Origin: Chitinophaga qingshengii
Lineage (GTDB): Bacteria > Bacteroidota > Bacteroidia > Chitinophagales > Chitinophagaceae
Length of the DNA: 64,000 bases
Reading direction: 5' to 3'
Assembly (NCBI RefSeq): GCF_014529935.1
Contig: NZ_JACVFC010000001.1
Span: forward strand, 558,001 to 622,000
Program-made: the position numbers and the translations under genes
Shown: positions 49,901-55,581 of the stretch, piece after piece
How positions within the stretch are numbered: position 1 is the stretch's first letter
Layout of the letters: every line of letters begins with the position of its first letter
The notes under the pieces: model-generated
The model's input: the letters and a program-made list of their open reading frames with translations, nothing else
The model's database searches: none
What the model was told of the DNA's origin: nothing

Positions 49901-52900
49901 GAGAAGCGGAACCCTGCAGAGGCACGGTTGTCGGCCAATACAGGCCTGTACTCCTGCGTGATCGATTTGGATGTTTTTGTTTTCTGATTATATCGTTTGA
50001 TAAATGCGTCCAGGTAGGCCTGCTGTGTGGCACTGTAGCCTGTTTGCCCGGGTTTCTTTTCTCTTTCGGGGAAAATAGAAACGTGTTTTTTGGGCGCCAC
50101 ACTGATAGAAGCCTGCACGGGAGCTTGTTGCGGGAGTGCTACCGGTGCAGGGGATGAATAGGTTTGTACAGCGGCGGGAGCAGCCGGTAAAGCGACGGTG
50201 CCGCCCAACTGCTGAGATAATAATTGCAGTTGTTGTTCTACGATACCAAACAGCCGTTGTGTAAGGGAGGCATCTACCGGTTGGGCGTTGGCAGCAACGG
50301 GTATGTTTACCGTCTGTACCGGTACCGGCACCAATGCTGCTGCAACAGGTGCTGCCACCGGTACAGGCGCCGCCACCGGCGTACTGCCGGCGACAGGTTG
50401 CTGAATGGTGGCATTGGCTGCGATAAACCCTGCTATCAGATCCAGCGAAGTCAATGTTTCAAACAGCTGCCGTATAGAAAAATTAACCCCGTATTTTTTC
50501 TCTATTCTTCTTACCGCACTGGCGAGTATCAGCGAATCGGCGCCCAGCTCAAGGAAGCGGGCATGTACATTAATTTCTGCGGGAGGTATTTTAAGCAGGT
50601 TACCGAAGATAGCGGTTACATCGGTCAGTATCGCGGCCCGCTGATCTGTAGGCGCTTGTTGTGTTTCAGGCATAACCGGAGCATTAGAAGGATGAGGGAA
50701 GTGAGTAGATGGTTGTGTGTTGTGCTGCTCAATCCAATAGGACTGACGATGAAACGCATAGGTAGGCAGGGCTACCTTATGGTAAGTTGCAGGATGGTAA
50801 AAGGCCGGCCAGTTGATGGGGAATCCTTTGGTATACAGTGACAGCAGGCAGTGCATGGTAGTAGCCCAGGAAGACCTGTCCATATGCAGCGCTGGCAACA
50901 GGCAATCTTCTTCATAGGTAGCAGAGAGCTGTACCATCGACAGCAGATTGGGTTGCGGGCCTAACTCCATCAATACCTGTCCACCCAGTGTGCTGATGGT
51001 CTGAATACTTTTAGAGAACTGTACCGGCAATACGATGTGTTTGCACCAGTAAGCGGGGTCGGTCACCTCATGGGTGGCTACTTTGCCCGTAACGTTGGAT
51101 ATCAGTTGCAGCGTGGGTTGATGGTACTGTATACTTTCCGCTACCACCCTGAAATCTTCCAGCATAGGCTCCATCAGCGGAGAATGGGAAGCGTGTGCAA
51201 TCAGCAGTTCCCTTCCGTTTACGCCAGTTTCCTGCAGCGATTGCAGGGCAGCGCCCACTGCTTTTTTCTTGCCGGAGATAACCGTCAGCGCAGGGCCATT
51301 TACTGCCGCTATAGACAAATCATTTTTATAAGGTTCAATAGCCTCGGTCACCAGTGCTTCTGCCGCGAAGATGGTCGCCATAGCGCCCGGTTCCCTGATA
51401 GACTGCATCAGGCGGGATCTTTCCGTCACCAGTTTCAGACCGTCGTCCAGGCTGAATACCCCCGCCACATAGGCGGCCGCATATTCACCTACGCTGTGGC
51501 CTGCTACGATATCGGGTTGGATACCCCAGGATTTCCATACTTCGGCCAGCGCACAGGAAACGGCGAAGATAGCCGGCTGGAAATAGGTCATCTCCAACAA
51601 GATCCTGTTCGCTTCTTCCTTATCCTTTTGATACAGCAGGTCTGTTAAAGACATACCCCAGGCTTTTTTCAGATAGGCGTCACAGTGATCGATGATATTT
51701 TTGAAGAGGGAATTGTTTTCATACAGATGACGGCCCATGCCCCAGTATTGGGAACCGCCACCGGTGAAGAGCCACACCAGCCGTCCCTGTGGCTGATAGG
51801 TGTTGCCCGTCACCACTTCGCTGGCATCCGGATACGTGAGGAAGGACTGTAACTGCCGCCGCGCCTGTTCTTTATCGGTGATGGCGAGCGCCGCGCGGTA
51901 TGGGAAAGCATCCCGGGTGAAGGCCGAACTGTAGGCAATATCTTCCACCGCCGCCTCAGAAGAGGCTAAATAACGATCGTATTTAGCCACCATTTCCTGC
52001 AACGCCGCCGGTGATTTAGCCGACAACAACAGCGGATACGCAGGCCAGGTTTGTTTTTTGTCCTGCTCCGGCTGCTCCTGTCCGCTTGAAGGCGCTTCTT
52101 CCAGGATGACATGCACATTGGTGCCACTCAGCCCGAAAGAGCTCACCGCAGCCCTTCTGCCGGTGCTTCCTGCCTGCCAGGCAGTGGGCTTATCCACTAC
52201 TTTCACCGCAATATCCTTCCAGGGGATAAAGCGGTTGGGAGTATGATAATTCAGCACAGCAGGCAGCTGCTGATGTTGCAGACTTAGCACGGTTTTAATA
52301 AATCCGGCAATGCCGGCAGCAGCTTCCAGGTGACCGATATTTGTTTTTACAGCCCCTACCAGTAATGGCTGATCCGCCGGGCGGGAACGGCCGTAGACGG
52401 CATTCAGCGCCTGCACTTCCACCGGATCGCCCAGTTTGGTACCGGTACCGTGCGCTTCCACGTACTGCACCATATCCGGACTAACACCCGCCGCCTCCAG
52501 CGCCTTTTCTATCAGCAGCTGTTGAGCGATACCGTTGGGTGCCGTTAATCCGTTGCTGGCGCCATCATGATTCACCGCCGACCCGCTGATCACCGCAAGG
52601 ATATCATCTCCATCTGCCAGGGCTTTGTCCAGGCGCTTCAACACCACTATACCGGCGCCCTCCCCTCTCACATAGCCGTCGGCGTTATCGTCGAAGGTCT
52701 TGCACCGGCCGTCCGGCGATAATGCTTTCATGCGGCATAAGCGGATAGTGGTATCCGGCGTCAGCATCAGGTTTACGCCACCAGCCAGCGCCAGGGAGCA
52801 TTCTCCCAGGAGCAGGTGCTGACAAGCCTGATGTATGCTCAATAAAGAAGAAGAACAGGCCGTATCCGATTGTACCACCGGACCGTGGAAATCCAGCACA

Positions 52901-55428
52901 TAAGCCAGGCGGCCGGCCGCGATACTCCTTTCCAGTCCGAGTGAACTGAAAGCGTCTTCAAACTGAGCGGGTGGTGTTTGCTGATGTACCAGCTGCTGAT
53001 AGTCGTCTGTGCCCATTCCGATGAAAATACCGCTGTCGCTTCCTTTCAGCTCAGAAGGTTTAATACCGGCATGCTCCAGCGCTTCCCAGCATACTTCCAG
53101 CAGCAGCCGTTGCTGCGGGTCCATACCGATAGCTTCCCGCGGGGATATACCAAAAAACAGGGGATCAAACTGGTCCACCTGATCTATGAATCCGCCTTTG
53201 CGGGTGTACATCTTCCCTATCTCGTCTTCATCGGCACTGAAATAGGCATCCGCGTTCCAGCGTTCCTGCGGGGTAACGGTGATGCCACTACGCTGATCCT
53301 TCAGCAATTGCCAGAATGTTTCCGGCGACTGTACGCCGCCAGGGAAACGGCATCCGATACCAACAACAGCGATTCTGTTGTCTGCCGTGCGATGTGTGGC
53401 ATTACCAGTCTGCTTGCCAGCCGTTGTGCCGGCGGACAGGTGATTCGACAGCGCTGCGATATTGGAATAATTATAGATAACGGTCTTATCCACCGGTACC
53501 TGTAACAAGGCTTCCAGGTCTGCAGCCAGCAGCACTGCCTGCATAGAAGTGACGCCAAATTCTGCGAAAGACCTGTCAGCCTGTATATCTGAGGGGGTTA
53601 GTTTTAATCTGTTTTGCAACCACTGTGTCAGCCATTGACGCAGCATAGCCGCCTGTTGAGGATTGGCGGCGGGAGGCGCTGGTGCCGCAGCAGGCGCTAC
53701 CACCACCGGCGCCGGAGCATCATCGCTCTCCTGCGCTATTTCCCGGATGATGTTATCGTATACTCCTTTACGGTAGTCTTCCGCAAACAGGTAACGTTTG
53801 ACTTTACCACTGGTCGTTTTGGGGACTTTTCTCACCGGCAGCACGTGTTTCACTTCCAGTCCCAGTTTACCGATACATCTTTTTACCGCTTTAATAACCG
53901 GTAAAAATTTCTTCACAGTAGATTTAAATAGTACAAATACAACAATGGATTCCGATCCGGTATCTTCGTCCGGAACGCCGCAGGCCACTACCTTTCCCGT
54001 TTCCAGGCCATCCAGTTGCTCCAGCGTATGTTCAATATCATGCGGATAAACATTCCCTCCGTTGATAAAAATGATGTCTTTCACACGGCCCACCACAAAC
54101 AGGTTTCCGTCCTTCATAAAGCCCGTATCGCCGGTATTCAGCCATCCGTCTTTTCTGATGACAGCCTGGGTGGCCACTTCATTGTTATAATAACGACTGG
54201 TAACTGCATCTCCCTTAATCCATATAATACCCATATGGCCATCCGGCAATGATTTTTCCTGCTCGTTGCGGATGTCTACCGTCACCCCATCAATTACATA
54301 GCCCAGGTCCACTATCTCTACACTTTCCCTGATATTCTCTTCTGATCGTATACCCGTTACCGGTTGCCCGATAGAAAGTGCATCACGAGGCACCGTGATA
54401 CTGTTGAATGGCCGGTGAATACCGTAAAACGTCACTTCCAGCGTAGCTTCCGCCAGTCCGTATCCCGCACACATAGCCTGCGGATGTAATCCGAACCGGC
54501 CCATGGTATGCGTAAACTCCCGGCAAAGATTGGCAGAAACAGGTTCTGCGCCGTTCAGGATAATCCTGACACTGGAGAGATCCAATCCGGCCCCTTTTTC
54601 CGGCGTAAACTGGTTGAGATAATATTTATACCCGAAATTGGGAGAACAGATAACAGTAGCCCGGTGTTCGGATACCTTCTGCATCCATAACAGGGGGTTT
54701 CTGATAAAGAGATCGGTTGGTATCAGGTATTGATTAACACCGGCGCCAGCAGGAAAGAGATGGAAGCCGATCAGTCCCATATCGTGGGTTAGCGGCATCC
54801 AGCTCAGATAACTATCTTTTTCCGTGCACTGGTGTGCCGAGGTAGCTGCATAAATATTGGTGATCAGGTTGCGATGTGTAAGCACCACACCTTTGGGATT
54901 ACCCGTAGAACCCGAAGAGAACTGCAGGAAGGCAAGCGTTTCAGGGGTAGCGGGATAAATAGTACCTGTGCCGGAGAAGCCTTCCAGTTCTTCAATAAAC
55001 AATACATTTTCAAACCGCGGCGCGTCTGTGTTATCAGCGAAGGCTGCATTGGTGATTTTCTCATGATGGGCACCGCTGACGCACAAAGTAGGGTTTTGAA
55101 GGAAAGCGCGTATTTTCAGCAGCTTCTGTGCGTTTTCACCCTGGTAGGTAACAGCCACCGGCACGGGTATGATACCACCCAGTATACAAGCCCAGAAAAT
55201 CTGTATGAATGTTCTGTAATCTTCTACCTGTAATACCAGTTCATCGCCGGGCTTCAGTCCTTTGTCCTGCAGCAATCCCAGCCATCTCACAGCAATAGTA
55301 TACAGCTGGTGGTAGGACAAAAAGTCTTCTTTATTGCTGGCAGTAATAAAAGTGATCCCTTTGTCCTCCGTTTCCTTCATCCGCAGCAGTATTTCGGATA
55401 GTGTTTGGGGATGCGGTTTCGTTCTCAT
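37729..55428 (-). CDS. Hybrid FAAL-PKS-aminotransferase-NRPS, loading plus modules 1-3
   Basis: First synthetase, 5899 aa. Domain order: FAAL (1-560), ACP (Ser about 628), KS (683-1110, Cys about 858 in DTACSSS), AT (1213-1550), ACP (Ser about 1630), Ala/Pro/Val-rich linker (1670-1835), PLP aminotransferase (1840-2236), C-A-T-E, C-A-T, C-A-T. This is the architecture of iturin/mycosubtilin synthetase A: a fatty acid is adenylated, moved to the ACP, extended once with malonate, and the beta-keto group transaminated. No ketoreductase is present, as the scheme requires. Predicted substrates: Phe-like (epimerized), Asp, Dab. The last T domain reads LGMHS instead of LGGHS. The tail ends GKKTILL. 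The start is supported by typical FAAL sequence from the first residues. It follows the hydroxylase gene by a 153-bp gap containing a strong hairpin. Confidence 0.97.
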   Translation of the reverse strand: MRTKPHPQTLSEILLRMKETEDKGITFITASNKEDFLSYHQLYTIAVRWLGLLQDKGLKPGDELVLQVEDYRTFIQIFWACILGGIIPVPVAVTYQGENAQKLLKIRAFLQNPTLCVSGAHHEKITNAAFADNTDAPRFENVLFIEELEGFSGTGTIYPATPETLAFLQFSSGSTGNPKGVVLTHRNLITNIYAATSAHQCTEKDSYLSWMPLTHDMGLIGFHLFPAGAGVNQYLIPTDLFIRNPLLWMQKVSEHRATVICSPNFGYKYYLNQFTPEKGAGLDLSSVRIILNGAEPVSANLCREFTHTMGRFGLHPQAMCAGYGLAEATLEVTFYGIHRPFNSITVPRDALSIGQPVTGIRSEENIRESVEIVDLGYVIDGVTVDIRNEQEKSLPDGHMGIIWIKGDAVTSRYYNNEVATQAVIRKDGWLNTGDTGFMKDGNLFVVGRVKDIIFINGGNVYPHDIEHTLEQLDGLETGKVVACGVPDEDTGSESIVVFVLFKSTVKKFLPVIKAVKRCIGKLGLEVKHVLPVRKVPKTTSGKVKRYLFAEDYRKGVYDNIIREIAQESDDAPAPVVVAPAAAPAPPAANPQQAAMLRQWLTQWLQNRLKLTPSDIQADRSFAEFGVTSMQAVLLAADLEALLQVPVDKTVIYNYSNIAALSNHLSAGTTAGKQTGNATHRTADNRIAVVGIGCRFPGGVQSPETFWQLLKDQRSGITVTPQERWNADAYFSADEDEIGKMYTRKGGFIDQVDQFDPLFFGISPREAIGMDPQQRLLLEVCWEALEHAGIKPSELKGSDSGIFIGMGTDDYQQLVHQQTPPAQFEDAFSSLGLERSIAAGRLAYVLDFHGPVVQSDTACSSSLLSIHQACQHLLLGECSLALAGGVNLMLTPDTTIRLCRMKALSPDGRCKTFDDNADGYVRGEGAGIVVLKRLDKALADGDDILAVISGSAVNHDGASNGLTAPNGIAQQLLIEKALEAAGVSPDMVQYVEAHGTGTKLGDPVEVQALNAVYGRSRPADQPLLVGAVKTNIGHLEAAAGIAGFIKTVLSLQHQQLPAVLNYHTPNRFIPWKDIAVKVVDKPTAWQAGSTGRRAAVSSFGLSGTNVHVILEEAPSSGQEQPEQDKKQTWPAYPLLLSAKSPAALQEMVAKYDRYLASSEAAVEDIAYSSAFTRDAFPYRAALAITDKEQARRQLQSFLTYPDASEVVTGNTYQPQGRLVWLFTGGGSQYWGMGRHLYENNSLFKNIIDHCDAYLKKAWGMSLTDLLYQKDKEEANRILLEMTYFQPAIFAVSCALAEVWKSWGIQPDIVAGHSVGEYAAAYVAGVFSLDDGLKLVTERSRLMQSIREPGAMATIFAAEALVTEAIEPYKNDLSIAAVNGPALTVISGKKKAVGAALQSLQETGVNGRELLIAHASHSPLMEPMLEDFRVVAESIQYHQPTLQLISNVTGKVATHEVTDPAYWCKHIVLPVQFSKSIQTISTLGGQVLMELGPQPNLLSMVQLSATYEEDCLLPALHMDRSSWATTMHCLLSLYTKGFPINWPAFYHPATYHKVALPTYAFHRQSYWIEQHNTQPSTHFPHPSNAPVMPETQQAPTDQRAAILTDVTAIFGNLLKIPPAEINVHARFLELGADSLILASAVRRIEKKYGVNFSIRQLFETLTSLDLIAGFIAANATIQQPVAGSTPVAAPVPVAAPVAAALVPVPVQTVNIPVAANAQPVDASLTQRLFGIVEQQLQLLSQQLGGTVALPAAPAAVQTYSSPAPVALPQQAPVQASISVAPKKHVSIFPEREKKPGQTGYSATQQAYLDAFIKRYNQKTKTSKSITQEYRPVLADNRASAGFRFSTKEMVYPILAASSAGATITDVDGNKYIDLAMGFGVDLLGHCPPAIMAALQEQIQHGFQLGPQTPLAGKVAELVTRFTGMERASFHNSGTEAVMTAIRLARTVTGRKKIAVFAGSYHGHFDGTLAAPEDLETTHAGVPMALGIMYNMVADVLVFDYHHPDVVEHIRAHAHELAAVLVEPVQSRKPGYQPKALLQALRQMTIDENVALIFDEMITGFRIHPGGAQAHFGVRADLATYGKIIGGGLPIGVIAGSSKYMDALDGGYWQYGDESYPATDTTFFAGTFCKHPLSMASALALLQELDRRGPALQEQLNVRTTRLVQDIAAFFEENKVPMQVHSFGSLFYFAINTNMDLFFYHLMEKGVYIWEGRTCFLSDAHTEEDIDFIGSAIRESIRDLQQAGFLPKPEPATVLPVSARVSADMLNNSQPPLEAQQRPDRIPVSFSQERLWFVHLLEGSVQYHVPMLLKIKGTLNTSALQYALQDIVNRHEILRTVIDPDGDIVAQRILDKNGWKLTLADAPFDPADNRALTAYITNLVDQPFDLQRDHMLRGELLYLAPDDYLLILTAHHISFDGLSADIVLAELLELYEAYTTGRKQQLPPLPLQYADYAIWLRTPQISQLLEEKLEYWKEKLADVAPVNLPLDYVRPAVQSTRGDIVTLALDSELTDRVLQLGQQQGVTLYMTLLATFKVLLYRYTGQEDLCVGSPVAGRLQEEVEGLMGFFVNTLVLRSDLSNNPSFTDVLQQVKQTLLSAYEYQEVPFEKIVGAVVKNRELDRNLLQQVIFGLEKTPDFSTISLGGAQLAQMPLGRTTTMADINFYVLENPDGSLIANIEYCTDLFKKETISRMLFHYQQLLRAVTTRPKERIGALPMLSIDEQLLLTNGFNHHRADYPKDKTAIALFEEQAARTPAATALLFQDEQLTYRELDERANQLAHHLLKRGVKAGALVPICFERSIDMIVAILAIMKTGAAYVPVDPDYPIDRISYMLEDTRAVVLVTTRACVANLPVKEFLGTIVLEDEQDKIDRQPVTAPATVLRPSDLAYIIYTSGSTGKPKGVMIEHRGLVNLALSQQQPLGLKEGVRSLQFASLGFDASCYEIFNTFLSGGVLVLATKEELGSAENFGALVQKHQVEVVTLPPSYQHTIKDVLGPVKTIVSAGEALMLEDAKEIMAKGIKLINAYGPTENTVCTSLTDQPIRENDVVVIGTPVANVQVYLLDINDGLAPLGVTGEICVGGANLARGYLHRDELTAEKFIPDPFSKVPGARLYRTGDLGRWLPDGNIEYLGRKDDQVKIRGYRIELGEIESVLLKCPLVSQAVVLAKADEQGNKRLIGYIVPEGSFDKEGIVAYLKEWLPDYMIPAILIPLESFTITINGKIDRKALPDPDTAGSRAGIYEAARDEREANLIGIWQELLGVEKVGIHDNFFELGGDSIIVIQLVSRARRLGYQLQVGDLFTHQTIAKLTLLIDAQQHEQEETATVVQGGSVGLFPIQQWYFAKNNTTAPYNQSVVLYIDKSVEPSQLASAISSLTAYHDALRFTYHQQNGVWEQQYGHKEGILEILDQQGIQPEELPESIRSFGEQLQAKPDILEGILLRAGLLLTPAAESHNRLLLVIHHLAVDGVSWRILLDDLQLLLQDGSDTDLGKKTSSYRQAYEALVQYSSQHRLLQQQNYWQQIAEGYTPLRTETPHSGNITMADTGLHVARFNAKQTQRLLKEASRAYHTDINDLLLAALAQTLTAWNKTTSISVGLEGHGREDALLGIDTSRTVGWFTNLYPVLLKVPAGDHPGTLLREIKEQLRKVKDKGIGYGVLKYISRAEILQGKEPWDITFNYLGQADNITNEKGYLQMSAEEAGSMTGSAFPVQERIFINSIVQGGELVMEWGYSLPHFSAAAIASLASDYFHYLEALITHCISQTETIATPSDFGLGAEISNEALDKFLDTPYKGLPRRQQVAGLYRLSGLQEGMLFHSLYDKTTGGYIDQFTCNVGEMEISLFRESWAHLFRQHSILRSGFYYNDFIIPVQCVYQEVPLPFNVYDYRHLSGEEQEQAVAAYEAAERNEGFDFEAAPLLRIGLIRLAEGKYKLVCTFHHILLDGWSLAVLVEELLQTYELLAAGKQAPSAEDQYGDYIRYMEQRDKEVSLGYWRNYLDTLETGSLLPFIDTSADRNKGIGTYKKEILHLEGPVADAMIRYSLDHRITVNTLVQGVWAYLLHHYTNRPEVTYGVIVSSRPEDLPGVEKRVGLYINTLPLHVKVEVTATVTDWLQQLQNSQHQSREHQYMAINQIQQAVGFVGDMFDSILVFENYPISDEVFAGHWRLRISNFNTSEQTNYPLVVMVTPGKKAHIEFAYNAALLDTVFVKGIAAHFEYVLQQITGSDINQVQQLSLLKADAALQLQASLTNTGIVYPQDKTFVHLFAEQVLQTPEAVALVFEDTRLTYRELDERANQLAHYLQQQGIRQGALVPLYTERSAGMITGILGIIKAGAAYVPIDPDFPADRVRFILEDTGAQLLVSDESCKAKLSAEKIRVVSLDGEAAEISQGAVTAPAASPAPTDGVYVIYTSGSTGTPKGVTVTHRNLLDYIFGLKAALPLQNSHSFGLLSSIATDLGNTVLFPSLLSGGSLHIFSKKLISDGELLGDYFSAHRIDCIKIVASHWKALSASGRLLLPEKLLIFGGEALETAVVNNIRTYGWEGTIVNHYGPTETTIGKLLHVVHDTTSYGHYVPIGKPFSNTALYIVDAAGKIVPAGVPGELLIGGDGVAKGYLHNETLTASRFINNPFTKDGGKLYRTGDLVKLLADGNILFAGRTDDQVKIRGYRVELGEVEKALLQNSGITQAVVVARGEDSASKRLIGYVIVDDTYHQDSVNTWLEQHLPDYMVPSALVVLERFPLLANGKVDKKSLPDPDQAATATVYTAPVSETEQTLATIWASLLEVDQVSREDDFFALGGHSLLAIRLVSAIRKSLGVEVVIGDIFDYPTIATLAVRLGQHSEAAAIPPIVRYTRPERVPLSYSQERLWFIDRLEGSVQYHTLAVLTLKGNLQIASLEQALQTIVNRHEVLRTIIAEEAGIPYQQVLDKDQWQLTVVDEKIYRKDKHALQHYVQSLLVQPFQLDADHMLRAHLIVTGKSTHLLVFTLHHIASDGWSSNIIVKELAELYAASVENREAGLAPLTIQYADYAIWQRNYLSGTLLDKKVNYWKEKLQGVVTLQLPTDFQRPAIQSTRGAISHFRLDKDLSGRLQALAQQQGATSFMTLLTAFKVLLYRYTGQDDICVGTPIAGRSQHETEDLVGFFVNTLALRSNLHNNPSFVTLLQQVKRTTLDAYEHQEVPFERVVEAVVKKRDLSRTPIFQVMFELQHVPDNAALQLQELELTLEKTDPATTQFDFTFSLEESSNGLSGSVMYCADLFTEDSIQRLITHYEQLLQAIVNAPAARIGTLPILTPEETQQLLVGFHDNQVAYPEDQTLPALFSLQAAQTPDAIALVYEGAQLTYRQLDERSNQLANYLQSLGVQEDTLIPVCMERSPEMIVAILGIWKAGGAYIPVDPDYPAERIGYLLDDSNATILVCTQELKPRIPARKGLTIITTDKGNKALLKAPVTAPVAGPQPHQLSYVIYTSGSTGQPKGVMVEHRGMLNHLYAKINDLQINDKTRLAFTASYTFDISVWQMFAALVCGGTTLIYTNELIFQPSAFLQSINKDSVTILEIVPSYLAVVLQEDGEIHLPSLQYLLVTGEAVSQSLLKQWFSHPQLGRIPVVNAYGPTEASDDICHHIMREAPVSANVPLGKPVQNLHIYIVDNALQLCPVGVTGEICVSGVGVSRGYLNREALTAEKFIRDPFTTEQVRMYRTGDLGRWLPDGTVEYLGRIDEQVKINGFRIELGEIESVLQQAPAVHQAVVLAKTDDDGIKRLVAYIVPRDTFNRDEIYTWLRERLPEFMIPAMLIALDQLPLTDNGKIDRKALPEPDASALSSTAYVAPDSPVEQQLAAICENLMNIKRIGIHDNLFELGMHSLLVMRLAAAVQKEFGLLVSVRTFFQLATIATLAKYIVVNQHETEPALGKKTILL
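40930..44129 (-). other. NRPS module 2: C(D-L type)-A-T, Asp
   Basis: The C domain opens with LSGLQEGMLF and has HHILLDGW, matching a domain that accepts the D residue made by the upstream E domain. A-domain pocket DLTKIGHIGK, the Asp code. T domain GGHS near residue 4787. The E-C-A-T block closely parallels modules 11-12. Confidence 0.88.
44130..48621 (-). other. NRPS module 1: C-A-T-E, Phe-like, epimerized
   Basis: The C domain (IPVSFSQERLWF, HHISFDG) should join the beta-amino acyl chain to the first amino acid. The pocket DAYTVAAVCK is close to the Phe code DAWTVAAVCK, with Tyr for Trp at 239, so an aromatic residue is likely. T domain GGDS, then an intact E domain (HHLAVDGVSWR, GHGRE, VGWFTNLYP). 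Confidence 0.82.
48709..49926 (-). other. PLP-dependent beta-aminotransferase domain
   Basis: A class III (glutamate-1-semialdehyde mutase-like) fold: DVDGNKYIDLAMGFG, SGTEAVMTAIRLAR, VLVEPVQSR, FDEMITGFR, and the PLP lysine in TYGKIIGGG near residue 2079. Placed between an ACP and the first C domain, it corresponds to the MycA/ItuA aminotransferase that converts an ACP-bound beta-ketoacyl chain to the beta-amino acid. Confidence 0.9.
50434..53391 (-). other. PKS extension module: KS-AT-ACP
   Basis: KS with DTACSSS, EAHGTGT and NIGHLE intact. AT with GHSVGEYAAA near residue 1308 and HASHS near 1407. The GHSVG form favours malonyl-CoA; HASHS is neither the classical malonyl (HAFH) nor methylmalonyl (YASH) motif. 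ACP with LGADSL. No KR, DH or ER is present, so it yields a beta-keto acyl thioester for the following aminotransferase. Confidence 0.93.
53434..55428 (-). other. Fatty acyl-AMP ligase and first acyl carrier domain
   Basis: The ligase has the AMP-binding loop SSGSTGNPKG near residue 170, the FAAL-type stretch LSWMPLTHDMGLIGFH, and KTTSGKVKRY near residue 540. A Pro/Ala-rich linker leads to a carrier domain with the modified serine in FGVTSMQ. It activates a free fatty acid as the acyl-AMP and loads it without CoA. Confidence 0.93.
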
Positions 55429-55475
55429 AAAGTATGGACGTTTATGTTTTTTGGATGATGTATTTTCCCGTCACG

Positions 55476-55491
55476 GCAAAGTCGTAGCCGG
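55476..55491 (-). promoter_or_regulatory. Shared upstream element, copy 1
   Basis: Plus-strand CAAAGTCGTAGCCGG (minus strand CCGGCTACGACTTTG) lies about 48 bp before the first synthetase start. A copy with one base deleted lies upstream of the hydroxylase gene. The TA...TTTG core faintly recalls the Bacteroidota -7 box TAnnTTTG but has four bases between, so I call it only a shared motif. Confidence 0.35.
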
Positions 55492-55514
55492 CGTAAGCAG
55501 GGGCAGCTTACGCC
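55490..55514 (-). repeat. Perfect 9-bp stem hairpin between the hydroxylase and first synthetase genes
   Basis: GGCGTAAGC (55490-55498), a 7-nt loop, then GCTTACGCC (55506-55514). It sits 62 bp before the first synthetase start and 67 bp after the hydroxylase stop. No T run follows on the minus strand, so it does not look like a plain intrinsic terminator. A role in mRNA processing, stability or partial termination is possible. Confidence 0.7.
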
Positions 55515-55581
55515 TTGCAATAGCATATCATATCTGTTTATCCGGCAGGAAAACAATTAATCTGGATAGTAACCGGACGGG

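Noticed and set aside
50434..53391. A ketoreductase in the PKS module
   Set aside because: No NAD(P)H-binding reductase sequence lies between AT and the second ACP; its absence fits transamination of the beta-keto group.
55490..55514. Hairpin as an intrinsic terminator of the hydroxylase gene
   Set aside because: No T run follows on the minus strand; kept only as a structural element.
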